Assembly: GCF_028690125.1 (NCBI RefSeq)
Contig: NZ_JAQVBV010000007.1
Span: 124,001-188,000 of the forward strand
Source of the DNA: Bacteroides sp.
GTDB taxonomy: Bacteria > Bacteroidota > Bacteroidia > Bacteroidales > Bacteroidaceae
DNA length: 64,000 bases
Reading direction: 5' to 3'
Shown here: in pieces, positions 1-8,588 of the stretch
How positions within the stretch are numbered: position 1 is the stretch's first letter
Layout of the letters: the number at the start of each line of letters is the position of its first letter
Notes under the pieces: model-generated
What the model saw: the letters and a program-made list of their open reading frames with translations, nothing else
Told to the model about the DNA's origin: nothing
Databases searched by the model: none
Position numbers and translations under genes: made by a program

Positions 1-1312
1 ACAATACCCCTAGTACCGCTCCTACTTTTCCGATAGCTGCAGCCAGTCCTGCACCTTCGCCTCGGTCGGTAACCGGATAAATCTGCGAAGGAATGATGAA
101 TGTCATCAAGTGAGGTCCCGCATTGAGGAACAATTCGAACATCATAAATCCGGCAATGGCAATCCATATAGGCATATGATATTTATATGCTACCAATAGT
201 ACGATCAATCCGATAGCACAAAGAATAAATCCCCATACCTGAATCCGGACATGATACCACCTGTTCACCAGAAACAGTCCTAGCGCAAACCCCGGAAGGA
301 TGAAAAAGTTTATCCATGTTGTGATCTCTAACGAATTGGTAATCCGGTGAATACCGTTCGCAGCAACACTGCTCGATGACGATTCTAATCCCAAAGCCAT
401 CACTAGTATTGGCAGAAACACTCCGATACCATAAACTCCTAATCCTTCACAGGCCCAGGGAATACCACTGAAAATCACCCTTTTCAAGTTTTTTCCATGA
501 AATAGATTTCCCCACGATACCTTCGGCACGTCTTTTTTCTTAGGACGATTACGAATTTCTCCTACCTCCAGATCTGATCCGATGTGATGATGAATTTCTT
601 TTCCTTCAGTTTGTCCCTTTTCTATCACCTCCACATCCTTACCAAGAAAATACCTCACTGCTGACTCTGCATCTGCCGGACGACCGTGCGCCATCAGCCA
701 ACCCGGACTTTGAGCAAAGCGGATGCGCGTCAGAATCATGAACAATGCAAATACCGCAATAATTAGCAGCAACCTGTTCCACAACTCCGGATTCTGCCAG
801 TCTTTCAGCAAGAAGAAGCAGATCAGTGCTACTAGAATATTTCCCAATGATGACGAAGCTTTTGCCACACCCACCATGAACAGTCGCCAGCGTTTTGGCA
901 TGATTTCCGATATATAATCCGAATCAAGACTATATCCTCCGCCAATGCCCAGACCCATTAAGAAAAGTCCCACTACCAACCAAAGAAGGTCGGATGTAAA
1001 ATAAGCTAAAAGTGAAGCTCCCAATACGATGAGGGGACACAGGCGGAAGAAGAAAAGATAACCGTATTTGTCACTCAACCGTCCGAAAATCAGCGAACCG
1101 ATGGTGATACCAATCAGACTGGTACAGCCAATAAGTCCTTGTTGCAACGATGTTAGCTCCGGATGACGGAGCATCTGAATCATAGGGAGGATTATCCCTA
1201 CCAACGTTGCCAGTCCGGCACCGATTATCTGCCCCATAGAGGCGATAATCAGCACTCGGAAGTGCCCCCAGCGGAGGGACATCGTATCCATATTTATACT
1301 CTGTCCGGTCAT
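1..1312 (-). CDS. MFS transporter, 3' end outside window
   Basis: Inner-membrane transporter of the major facilitator superfamily; the substrate cannot be read from the sequence. About 437 residues are visible from the start codon at 1310-1312, and the C-terminus lies beyond base 1. The loop between helices 2 and 3 carries GRLSDKYG, the MFS G-x3-D-R/K-x-G signature, and many hydrophobic helices are visible, with a long charged, His-containing central loop between the two halves. The sequence resembles the sugar/metabolite:proton symporter branches. Its start lies only 9 bases beyond the end of the urea transporter gene, so it is probably the last known member of the urease operon. A role in urea, ammonium or metal traffic is inference from position only. 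Confidence 0.85.
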   Translation of the reverse strand, partial: MTGQSINMDTMSLRWGHFRVLIIASMGQIIGAGLATLVGIILPMIQMLRHPELTSLQQGLIGCTSLIGITIGSLIFGRLSDKYGYLFFFRLCPLIVLGASLLAYFTSDLLWLVVGLFLMGLGIGGGYSLDSDYISEIMPKRWRLFMVGVAKASSSLGNILVALICFFLLKDWQNPELWNRLLLIIAVFALFMILTRIRFAQSPGWLMAHGRPADAESAVRYFLGKDVEVIEKGQTEGKEIHHHIGSDLEVGEIRNRPKKKDVPKVSWGNLFHGKNLKRVIFSGIPWACEGLGVYGIGVFLPILVMALGLESSSSSVAANGIHRITNSLEITTWINFFILPGFALGLFLVNRWYHVRIQVWGFILCAIGLIVLLVAYKYHMPIWIAIAGFMMFELFLNAGPHLMTFIIPSQIYPVTDRGEGAGLAAAIGKVGAVLGVL

Positions 1313-1321
1313 TGTATATCG

Positions 1322-2320
1322 TTATTTATTAGCAGCCTTTTTATGCCATTGCGAGTGGTCCGGCTCCTTATTGTCAAATTTATAGAGGGGAAGCAGGAAC
1401 AACCATGTAGCAAGACAGAACGGAGCCGTGAACGTAGGCATACCGAACGGTAACATCATGGCATTCATGCCTGCCTGAATAAACACAGTCGCAACAATAC
1501 CCAGCAACGCCCAGATAGCAGATCGCCAGTTAGGTTTGTAGAACGTACATCCTAGAGCGATGGCTGTCAGCACAGGGCTGAATCCGTAAAGTCCATTGGC
1601 AATGTCGCTACCTGGACCTTGATATAGCAATACGATGGCAAGCGAAAGAGCTGAACCGATAGCCGCCCACAAAGCCGCCCAACGGCTACTGACAAACAAA
1701 GCTGCCAGAAAGAAAACGCCCGTCACCCATGAATTGATAAGGAACACCTGTGCGATACCTTTCAGCCAATAGACCACTAGTGAACCGAAACTCACATCGA
1801 GTGAAGAAGAAAGATGTGCTGTTAATTCGGGCGCCGACATATATTCCGGAGGCATCCCTTGCAACATCCGTGCCGCATAAAGGAATATCCAAGTCATGAA
1901 AACAAATGGGAAAGTGAAAGAATTGGTTTTCCACGGAACCATCACATTGTTGAATCCTGTCCGTACCCAGACCGTGAGTATGGAGCAGAAAATCAATGCG
2001 AGCCACATTAGTAAAGTGTTACCTAGAAAAGTGGGGAAGGCGCATCCTACCAAAATACCGTTGAATCCCCAAAGACCTTCTGCACCGTCATTTCTTGGTT
2101 GGTGCAATACATAGCCGGCAAGCGTAGAGACAACAACGCCTACTAGCGCTCCCCATGCCACGGCAGCCTGTCCTTCCTGATAGGCTCCCCAGAATATCCC
2201 ACAAAGGAATAGCAGACCGGTCCAAGCACTGCCTTGGAACATTACTTGCCCGCTGCCTCGCAGTATCGCACGGATATATTCCGTGATACCGGGAGACTTG
2301 ATTACATGGTCATTAATCAT
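1322..2320 (-). CDS. Urea transporter (UT family)
   Basis: A 332-residue inner-membrane channel that lets urea down its gradient to the cytoplasmic urease. The UT fold is two homologous halves, and both are visible. GLWGFNGILVG in the first half pairs with GLYGFSPVLTAIALG in the second, and SFTFPFVFMTW pairs with TFTAPFCLATW. About ten hydrophobic segments cover nearly the whole protein, and length is normal for bacterial UT proteins. It follows ureD in the same direction, about 50 bases after its stop, and is closely followed by the MFS gene. Family assignment is firm; urea as substrate follows from the family and the urease genes upstream. Confidence 0.93.
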   Translation of the reverse strand: MINDHVIKSPGITEYIRAILRGSGQVMFQGSAWTGLLFLCGIFWGAYQEGQAAVAWGALVGVVVSTLAGYVLHQPRNDGAEGLWGFNGILVGCAFPTFLGNTLLMWLALIFCSILTVWVRTGFNNVMVPWKTNSFTFPFVFMTWIFLYAARMLQGMPPEYMSAPELTAHLSSSLDVSFGSLVVYWLKGIAQVFLINSWVTGVFFLAALFVSSRWAALWAAIGSALSLAIVLLYQGPGSDIANGLYGFSPVLTAIALGCTFYKPNWRSAIWALLGIVATVFIQAGMNAMMLPFGMPTFTAPFCLATWLFLLPLYKFDNKEPDHSQWHKKAANK

Positions 2321-2370
2321 AATTCTGAATATTAGATAAGTGTTAGTTTAATGTGAGTAACTCCCGCCAC

Positions 2371-3330
2371 TTACCGCCACGGAAATTCTTCGGGCAACGG
2401 TCGTCCTTTTATCTCCTGACGTACCAGCGAACAAAACTCGCGTACCCGTTTTTTCACTGGACCCGGCTCCATACCAAGTACTTTGTACAACAGTCCGCTG
2501 TCATTCGGCAGATGCGTGATGCCTGCAGCAATCTTCCGTTCTCTATCGATAAAAGCCGTCGCTTTCGCATAGATATGATCCGCATTTTCTTTGGGAGTCA
2601 TCACGATGACATTGGCAAATACATCGTACTTATCCATTATTCCGAGGACTTTCGGATTCTGTTTATCGGGGCAAATCACAAATTTTTCCCGGAATAGTTG
2701 TTCACCGTTTAGTCTTTCTCCATGCGAGCATACCGACAACACATCGTAAGCAAATAGTTCGCCATCTTTATAATACTTTCGTCCGCCCATGAAAATCTCC
2801 GAATAGAAAACGGTAGCCGAAGGGGCTATTCGCAGACGAGTGTCGGAGATAAAACGGGTATGGTGGCAAGGAATCATCGGCTCAGGGAGGAATTCCAGAT
2901 ACGCTCCCTCTTCAAGTGTGATATTCTGCACCAGACCGGAGTAATTGTAATGCATTTCGGCAAGTTTTGTGGCAGCACCGGTAGAGATGAATGCAAAAGC
3001 ATCTTTCCGCACAGTAATATCCTGTTGATACCGGTCACCGTCCACGTTCGGACCTCCGGACGAAAGGATATAAACACAGGGCATTTCCGGCATTTCCTCA
3101 TCGAAGTACAATTCCTGTTGGACGATGAGTGGCGCTCGGCGGTCCAGATCACGTAGGATGCACTTGCCACGGGGATCAATCTCGAAGCCGAGATTGAGGT
3201 ACCCATGTTTACCCGGAGCACCGACATACATTGCCTTCGGTTCTTCCAGATAAGGTTTCATCTCGCGTGCAGTGGAGAAATCCACTGCCGGCCGCGCCGT
3301 TCGCTCTTTGGTTAATGAATCGGCAATCAT
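2371..3330 (-). CDS. ureD: Urease accessory protein UreD (UreH)
   Basis: A 319-residue scaffold protein that binds the urease apoprotein first and recruits UreF and UreG for nickel delivery. The family pattern is a conserved opening (GKHGYLNLGFEIDPRGKCIL) followed by a stretch on phosphate- and metal-poor beta structure with ILSSGGPNVDGDRYQQDI, close to the typical UreD 'GG..GGD' segment. The C-terminal YKVLGMEPGPVKKRVREFCSLVRQE also fits. The start at 3330 is 6 bases after the ureG stop, so it is translated with ureG. In many bacteria ureD leads the operon; here it is the last accessory gene, as in several other UreE-F-G-D arrangements. Confidence 0.92.
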   Translation of the reverse strand: MIADSLTKERTARPAVDFSTAREMKPYLEEPKAMYVGAPGKHGYLNLGFEIDPRGKCILRDLDRRAPLIVQQELYFDEEMPEMPCVYILSSGGPNVDGDRYQQDITVRKDAFAFISTGAATKLAEMHYNYSGLVQNITLEEGAYLEFLPEPMIPCHHTRFISDTRLRIAPSATVFYSEIFMGGRKYYKDGELFAYDVLSVCSHGERLNGEQLFREKFVICPDKQNPKVLGIMDKYDVFANVIVMTPKENADHIYAKATAFIDRERKIAAGITHLPNDSGLLYKVLGMEPGPVKKRVREFCSLVRQEIKGRPLPEEFPWR

Positions 3331-3336
3331 AGTTGG

Positions 3337-3963
3337 TTACTCCTTTTCCTTTTTATCGAACAAAGCCATACGGAAAATCAAGTCTACTAAGTCGTCGATA
3401 CCTTCGCCCGTCATACAGTTGGTGAAGACAAACGGCTTGCCGGGACGCATCAGTTCTGAGTCGTGTCTCATCACTTCCAGACTGGCGTTTACATACGGGG
3501 CAAGATCGGTCTTGTTAATCACCAGAATGTCCGATTGCGAGATGCCCGGACCATCTTTACGAGGAATCTTGTCACCCGCAGCCACGTCAATCACGTAGAT
3601 GAAGAAATCCACCAGCGCAGGACTGAAAGTCAGCGTCAGGTTGTCACCTCCCGATTCAATCAGTACGATGTCTCCATCGGGAAATTTAGCTTCCATTTCC
3701 TCTACAGCGGCGATGTTCATTGATGGGTCTTCACGTACGGCCGTGTGAGGGCAGGCACCTGTTTCCACACCGATGATGCGTTCTTCCAGTAAGATACCTT
3801 TCAGCATCTTGCGTACGTGCTTGGCATCTTCCGTGGTTACAATATCATTTGTGATAATCAATACTTTCATGCCCAGATTCAACAGACGCGGGGTGATAGC
3901 TTCTATAAGGGCGGTTTTACCTGAACCGACAGGTCCGCCGACTCCAATTCTACATGTGCTCAT
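3337..3963 (-). CDS. ureG: Urease accessory GTPase UreG
   Basis: SIMIBI-class GTPase of 208 residues that hydrolyses GTP to drive nickel insertion into the UreC active site. Visible motifs are the P-loop GPVGSGKT at residues 10-17, the metal-binding Cys-Pro-His at 71-73 in [14 protein letters not shown], the switch segment [14 protein letters not shown] and the guanine-specificity motif NKTD. Both Cys71 and His73 bind the nickel at the UreG dimer interface in characterised homologues. Length is normal. It lies between ureF (26 bases upstream) and ureD (6 bases downstream). Confidence 0.97.
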   Translation of the reverse strand: MSTCRIGVGGPVGSGKTALIEAITPRLLNLGMKVLIITNDIVTTEDAKHVRKMLKGILLEERIIGVETGACPHTAVREDPSMNIAAVEEMEAKFPDGDIVLIESGGDNLTLTFSPALVDFFIYVIDVAAGDKIPRKDGPGISQSDILVINKTDLAPYVNASLEVMRHDSELMRPGKPFVFTNCMTGEGIDDLVDLIFRMALFDKKEKE

Positions 3964-3989
3964 AATTCTATTTGTTTTTTATAATACTA

Positions 3990-4694
3990 TCAATTCATAA
4001 ACATACGCATATTTCCTTTTTCGTGCAGAGACGCCAGAATATCAATCTGGGGAACGAATGCGTTCATATCTTCAAAGGTCATGGTGCGAACTTCTTCGTA
4101 TAAATCCTGCGACTGCTCGCTAAGTTTGAACAAAATTCGTTGCGTGTCGTAATGAGACACTTTCACGCACCGGAGAGCTGCACTCAATACCATATTTATT
4201 ACACCATATTGGTGCGAGCAGAACAATTCTTCTTCGGATAGTTCTGCCAGAGCGAAGGCAAGTGCTTGCGCAACCGGATAAGTTCCCGGAGTCTTCTCAT
4301 CACGAATGTCGTCCAACCACTTCTGTAAGATAGGTTGGCTGAAAATGTGTGTCCCCAGTTCCGCCAGTTTTTTACCCATCCGCTGAAGCATCTGCCGTGC
4401 TTCCTCATTCATTTTGAAAAGTATGAGTTTCCGGTCGGCATCGACCAGTGCTTCATACTTGTCCTCTTTGGCGGCACGGAAGGCATGCAAAGCAATTACT
4501 CCGTCGCTGTAGGCGGCTTGCAGGGCTATGGCATGTGCATACTGTTCCAGTGTATCGGCATTATATACTATACCCTCATGAGCAGCAGTTTCCAGTCCGT
4601 TCGAGAATGAGAACGTGCCTACCGGAAAAGCCGAGTCCGTAAATTGGAGCAGCCTCATGACGGTTGTTATCTTCTTATTCATACCTTCACTCAT
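3990..4694 (-). CDS. ureF: Urease accessory protein UreF
   Basis: All-helical 234-residue protein that bridges UreD and UreG in the urease activation complex and gates GTP hydrolysis by UreG. The family hallmark near the N-terminus is visible: LLQFTDSAFPVGTFSFSNGLETAAHEG, where typical UreF has DS-x-FP-x-G-x-(Y/F)-x-x-S-x-G-x-E. The rest is mainly amphipathic helix. Its start at 4694 follows the ureE stop by 6 bases. A second in-frame ATG four codons downstream (MNKK) is an alternative start. Confidence 0.93.
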   Translation of the reverse strand: MSEGMNKKITTVMRLLQFTDSAFPVGTFSFSNGLETAAHEGIVYNADTLEQYAHAIALQAAYSDGVIALHAFRAAKEDKYEALVDADRKLILFKMNEEARQMLQRMGKKLAELGTHIFSQPILQKWLDDIRDEKTPGTYPVAQALAFALAELSEEELFCSHQYGVINMVLSAALRCVKVSHYDTQRILFKLSEQSQDLYEEVRTMTFEDMNAFVPQIDILASLHEKGNMRMFMN

Positions 4695-4700
4695 TGTAGG

Positions 4701-5300
4701 TTAATGTTGGTGAGGGTGGGTGTGTGGATGATAGGCATTGTGCCCGTCTTCGTGGGAGTGGCTTTCTTGCCCGGCGCCACCGAACAAGCGTCTGATTTCG
4801 TGAGGAGCCAGATAGGGAATGATTTCCAGTCCTTTCTGAAATTCGTAGGTGATGCCTTCGATGTGGTGTGTCTCCATTACGCTCAGCATGACCTTCTTGT
4901 CTACTGTCAGTGGTACATACACTTTCGTTCCTTTTACTACTGCCGGCCAGTGCTGGTTGCCGATGGCATGACCCAGTTCAACGGAAATACGAATCATTGT
5001 TTCCGGATCTATCTTTTCAAGTGCACTCATGTCTATCACCAGAACGGGGCTTAGCTCAATACGAAGTACGATAGCCTTGTTCTCTTCGGGTGAATAATAA
5101 ATAATATCTCCGTCTATTACCTGTGAATGGCGTTTGAGTGCAATGGGATATTCTTCTCCTTTGTCGCTCTTGGCGAGGAAACGGCTTTTTTGTGCAGTCC
5201 ACTGGTCTAGATAGATAGACTCGATTTCTGCATTTTTCAGCTTCTCAGCCCATTCGGGAGTCTGATACATATTTCCTATTATCTCAGTATATATTTTCAT
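4701..5300 (-). CDS. ureE: Urease nickel metallochaperone UreE
   Basis: A 199-residue nickel-binding chaperone that passes Ni(II) to UreG. It has the peptide-binding N-terminal domain (QWTAQKSRFLAKSDKGEEYPIAL) and the metal-binding C-terminal domain with VELGHAIGNQHWPAVV, whose GHAIGNQHWP motif carries the interface nickel-binding His. The last 20 or so residues form a His-rich tail with nine histidines (HSHEDGHNAYHPHTHPHQH), which in other UreE proteins stores extra nickel. The gene sits between ureC and ureF. The tail suggests an organism that buffers nickel for urease. Confidence 0.95.
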   Translation of the reverse strand: MKIYTEIIGNMYQTPEWAEKLKNAEIESIYLDQWTAQKSRFLAKSDKGEEYPIALKRHSQVIDGDIIYYSPEENKAIVLRIELSPVLVIDMSALEKIDPETMIRISVELGHAIGNQHWPAVVKGTKVYVPLTVDKKVMLSVMETHHIEGITYEFQKGLEIIPYLAPHEIRRLFGGAGQESHSHEDGHNAYHPHTHPHQH

Positions 5301-5385
5301 ATCGCTTGTAGATTATAAATTCTGTTGAATAATAATTTTAGGGAGCGGTGTGTTTGTGTATAACACCGGCTCCCTAGAGAAAACC

Positions 5386-7104
5386 TTAACTAAACCAATA
5401 TAATTGTGCCAAAGGAAATTCTTTTGCAGGTGGTATGTAGGCGCGTACTCCGTCTACAAATACATCGAATGTTTCCGGGTTTACTTCAATCTTAGGCATA
5501 GCACCGTTACGTACCATATCACACTTAGTCAATTGTCGTGTGCGGCGTACCGGGAATACGATTCGTTCCAATCCCAGTTTTTCCTTGATGCCAAGGTCGA
5601 AAGCAGCTCTCGAAACGAAGGAAATTCCTGTTTTTGGTAAAGTCTTGCCGAAAGCACCGAACATCGGGCGATAATAGCAAGGCTGCGGTGTGGGCAACGA
5701 TGCGTTCGGGTCTCCCATATCCGCCCAGTTAATCATGCCGCCTTTGATGACGAGCTTCGGTTTCGCGCCGAAAAATTCGGGTTCCCAAAGCACGAGGTCT
5801 GCTATTTTACCTTTTTCTACCGAACCCAGGATATCAGAGATACCGTAAGTGATGGCAGGATTGATGGTAATCTTGGCGATGTAACGCAACACGCGGAAGT
5901 TATCATTTTCTGTGGAGTCTTCCATTAGTTTACCGCGAACCTTCTTCATGTACGAGGCCATCTGGAAAGTACGCATAAAAGATTCTCCTACACGTCCCAT
6001 AGCTTGCGAGTCGGATGACACCATAGACAATACGCCTAGGTCGTGCATCACGTTTTCGGCAGCCTGAGTCTCTGGACGTACGCGGCTTTCAGCGAATGCT
6101 ACATCTGAAGGTATCTTTGGGTTGAGGTTGTGGCACACCATAATCATGTCGAATAATTCGGCCTGTGAATTGATACCGAACGGTAAGGTCGGATTGGTAG
6201 AAGAAGGAAGGATATTAGCCATAGAAGCCACTTTCAGCAAGTCGGGAGCGTGGCCGCCACCTGCACCTTCAGTGTGGTAAGTATGGATGGTACGTCCGTC
6301 GATAGCAGAAATAGTATCTTCCACGTAACCGCCTTCGTTCAATGTGTCCGTGTGGATAGCTACCTGCACGTCATAACGGTCGGCAGCTGCCATGGCAGTA
6401 CGGATAGCGGCAGGCGTAGAACCCCAGTCTTCATGAATCTTCAGACCGCAAGCACCGGCAACGATTTGTTCGTCGATAGCTTCGGCTACGGAACAGTTTC
6501 CTTTGCCTAAGAATCCGGTATTGATGGGCAATCCTTCGGCAGATTGAAGCATACGTTCAAGATTCCATTTGCCGGAAGTGATTGTAGTTCCGTTCGAACC
6601 GTCAGTCGGACCGATACCGCCGCCTACCAATGTTGTGATACCATTGCTCAGGCAATTATAAGCCTGTTGTGGCGATATGAAGTGCACGTGACCGTCTATA
6701 CCCGCAGCTGTGAGAATCATGTGCTCACCGGAGATGGCATCGGTAGAAGGACCAGTCACTAGATCGGGGTGAACGCCTTGCATCACATTCGGATTACCGG
6801 CTTTGCCGATACCGGCAATTTTACCGTCCTTGATACCCACGTCGGCTTTTACTACACCTAGGTTAGCGTCGATGATTGTCACATTGGTAATAACTAAATC
6901 GAGCGATCCCTCGCGAGAAGTCATCGTATTGGCGAGTCCCATACCGTCGCGGATGGTTTTTCCCCCTCCGTACACTACTTCGTCTCCATAAACCCGCAGG
7001 TCCTTTTCAATCTCTACATACAAGTCCGTATTACCTAGGCGTATTTTATCGCCTACGGTCGGTCCAAACAGGTTATTATATTCTTGTCTTGAAATTGTAG
7101 CCAT
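5386..7104 (-). CDS. ureC: Urease alpha (catalytic) subunit UreC
   Basis: Cytoplasmic nickel enzyme of 572 residues that splits urea into ammonia and carbamate. All dinuclear nickel ligands can be placed: His139 and His141 (DGHVHF), the carbamylated Lys222 ([10 protein letters not shown]), His251 (AIHTDTLNE), His277 ([11 protein letters not shown]) and Asp365 (SSDSQAMGR). The flap has Cys324 and His325 (MVCHNL), with Asn326 where most bacterial ureases have a second His. The numbering runs five ahead of Klebsiella urease. Length is normal. It follows ureB after only 8 bases, so the three structural subunits are co-translated, and a gap of about 85 bases separates it from ureE. Confidence 0.98.
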   Translation of the reverse strand: MATISRQEYNNLFGPTVGDKIRLGNTDLYVEIEKDLRVYGDEVVYGGGKTIRDGMGLANTMTSREGSLDLVITNVTIIDANLGVVKADVGIKDGKIAGIGKAGNPNVMQGVHPDLVTGPSTDAISGEHMILTAAGIDGHVHFISPQQAYNCLSNGITTLVGGGIGPTDGSNGTTITSGKWNLERMLQSAEGLPINTGFLGKGNCSVAEAIDEQIVAGACGLKIHEDWGSTPAAIRTAMAAADRYDVQVAIHTDTLNEGGYVEDTISAIDGRTIHTYHTEGAGGGHAPDLLKVASMANILPSSTNPTLPFGINSQAELFDMIMVCHNLNPKIPSDVAFAESRVRPETQAAENVMHDLGVLSMVSSDSQAMGRVGESFMRTFQMASYMKKVRGKLMEDSTENDNFRVLRYIAKITINPAITYGISDILGSVEKGKIADLVLWEPEFFGAKPKLVIKGGMINWADMGDPNASLPTPQPCYYRPMFGAFGKTLPKTGISFVSRAAFDLGIKEKLGLERIVFPVRRTRQLTKCDMVRNGAMPKIEVNPETFDVFVDGVRAYIPPAKEFPLAQLYWFS

Positions 7105-7112
7105 ATCTATTA

Positions 7113-7679
7113 TTATTTAGATTTTTTATTTGCATACTCCGCTTCAGCTTCAGCTTCCGGAACACTCTTGAATCCGTATCTTTCCATCTTATTGATGGCT
7201 TTGATGCGCGTAGGATAATAGGTCGGGAAGTCTTCTCCTCCGCTATATCCCATGGTCAGACCATTGAAGCCTAGCACACGGCGTTTCCCTCCGTAAGTAA
7301 CGAGTTCTACTTCTTTTTCTTCACCCGGTTCGAAGCGGATGGCGGTAGTAGCCGGAATATTAAGATGATAGCCGAACGATGCCGGACGGTCAAACTCCAT
7401 ATAGCGATTTACTTCGAAGAAGTGAAAATGAGAACCGATTTGGATAGGGCGGTCACCCGTATTGCGTACCACCAGTTTTACGGTTTCACGGTTCAAGTTA
7501 TACTCGATAGGAGTGGCAACCAGTAGTTCGCCGCCCACAGCCATCGGAGTGGCGGGCGTAAAGCCCGGAGTATTGGGATAAGCTATTGGCGGAAGCCCCT
7601 CGAAAACTCCCTGCGGCGTTTCATAACCAGTCGCAGCATTCTGATTCACTTTGGAATCAGCAGGATTATTCGTATTCAT
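7113..7679 (-). CDS. ureB: Urease beta subunit UreB, extended form
   Basis: Structural 188-residue subunit of the urease complex; it packs against UreC and stabilises the trimer. The family core is clear from about residue 43: [16 protein letters not shown], then [19 protein letters not shown] and [26 protein letters not shown]. It is longer than the usual bacterial UreB of about 100-130 residues. The extra length is a roughly 40-residue polar N-terminal extension and a C-terminal extension ending in an acidic, Lys-rich stretch. The start at 7679 is the first ATG in frame; an internal start near the core would give a classical size, so the N-terminal boundary is the uncertain point. Confidence 0.95.
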   Translation of the reverse strand: MNTNNPADSKVNQNAATGYETPQGVFEGLPPIAYPNTPGFTPATPMAVGGELLVATPIEYNLNRETVKLVVRNTGDRPIQIGSHFHFFEVNRYMEFDRPASFGYHLNIPATTAIRFEPGEEKEVELVTYGGKRRVLGFNGLTMGYSGGEDFPTYYPTRIKAINKMERYGFKSVPEAEAEAEYANKKSK

Positions 7680-7709
7680 AATTAATCAATTTAGGTAAAT
7701 TAGTTTAGA

Positions 7710-8012
7710 TTACTTAATAGGGTTGTGAATACTCACCAGACGCGATCCGTCCGTGAATACGGCTTCTACCTGAAGGAGCTGTATCATATCGGCTACTCCT
7801 TCCATCACATCCTCTTTCTTGAGAACATTTGCGGCATTCGTCATCACTTCTTCCAATGTTTTTCCCTCGCGGGCTCCTTCCAGAGCAGTGGATGTGATGT
7901 AAGCCACAGCTTCCGGATGATTCAACTTCAGTCCTTTCTTCAGACGCCTTTCGGCAATCATACCCAGTGAAAGCAACATGAGTTTGTCAATCTCTTTAGG
8001 TGTTAAATGCAT
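7710..8012 (-). CDS. ureA: Urease gamma subunit UreA
   Basis: Small 100-residue structural subunit of urease. The whole chain matches the family: [35 protein letters not shown], then IMTNA-like [24 protein letters not shown] and the closing TVFPDG-like [16 protein letters not shown]. Three-subunit organisation (A, B, C separate) is usual for bacteria other than Helicobacter. It is the first urease gene in the transcript. The 125 bases between it and fluC show no clear promoter, so read-through from fluC and the receptor is possible. Confidence 0.97.
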   Translation of the reverse strand: MHLTPKEIDKLMLLSLGMIAERRLKKGLKLNHPEAVAYITSTALEGAREGKTLEEVMTNAANVLKKEDVMEGVADMIQLLQVEAVFTDGSRLVSIHNPIK

Positions 8013-8137
8013 AATTTTAAAAAGATTTAATAAATAATAGATATAGTTCAGAACCTCTATGCCTGACCTTGCTTAAACAGGGGGTGGGTCAAAAAGTTCT
8101 TTGATTTCTATTTAAATAACGAAGCTTTTAAGTTTCA

Positions 8138-8515
8138 TTAAACTGCTTTTATCAAACTTCGTCCTACCCATACGAGGATAATACCCAGAATAACGCTTAG
8201 TCCGAGGTAGAGACCGAAGTATCCCCAATGCTTGTTCTGCATCAGCAGGTACATATCGTCGGAGAAAGAGGAAAAGGTAGTGAAACCACCGCAAAATCCT
8301 GTAATCAGGAAGATGTTCATATTCGAAGAAATCAGATGTGTCTTTTCCACCATACCGAAGAATAGTCCGATGATGAAACATCCGATGACGTTCACCGCGA
8401 AGGTACCGTAAGGGAAAGGAGAGGAAAAGAGGTGATGGGCGAGCTTGCCGACCAGATACCGTCCGCAAGTACCGAAAAATCCGCCCAAGCCGGCAATAAG
8501 CATAGCTTTAAACAT
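8138..8515 (-). CDS. fluC: Fluoride channel/exporter FluC (CrcB)
   Basis: A 125-residue protein with four membrane helices that forms a dual-topology dimeric fluoride channel and keeps cytoplasmic fluoride low. Visible hallmarks are GGFFGTCGRY in helix 1 (GxxxGxxxRY), the pore Asn42 in FAVNVIGCF, and the GFCGGFTTFSSF break in helix 3 with the conserved Phe box. It is a single gene, so it should homodimerise. It sits between a TonB-dependent receptor (73 bases upstream) and ureA (125 bases downstream), all in one direction. Fluoride is a known inhibitor of the dinickel site of urease, which gives the placement a possible rationale. Confidence 0.93.
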   Translation of the reverse strand: MFKAMLIAGLGGFFGTCGRYLVGKLAHHLFSSPFPYGTFAVNVIGCFIIGLFFGMVEKTHLISSNMNIFLITGFCGGFTTFSSFSDDMYLLMQNKHWGYFGLYLGLSVILGIILVWVGRSLIKAV

Positions 8516-8588
8516 ACTTTTAATGGTTTTTAGGTTAATAATATAGTTTATTCAACGAAATAGTAATTTTAAATTAAGTACTTGGAAT

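Noticed and set aside
8060..8092. TGACC...GGTCA inverted bases between fluC and ureA
   Set aside because: Arms of five bases with a long spacer are expected by chance; no match to a known nickel regulator site.
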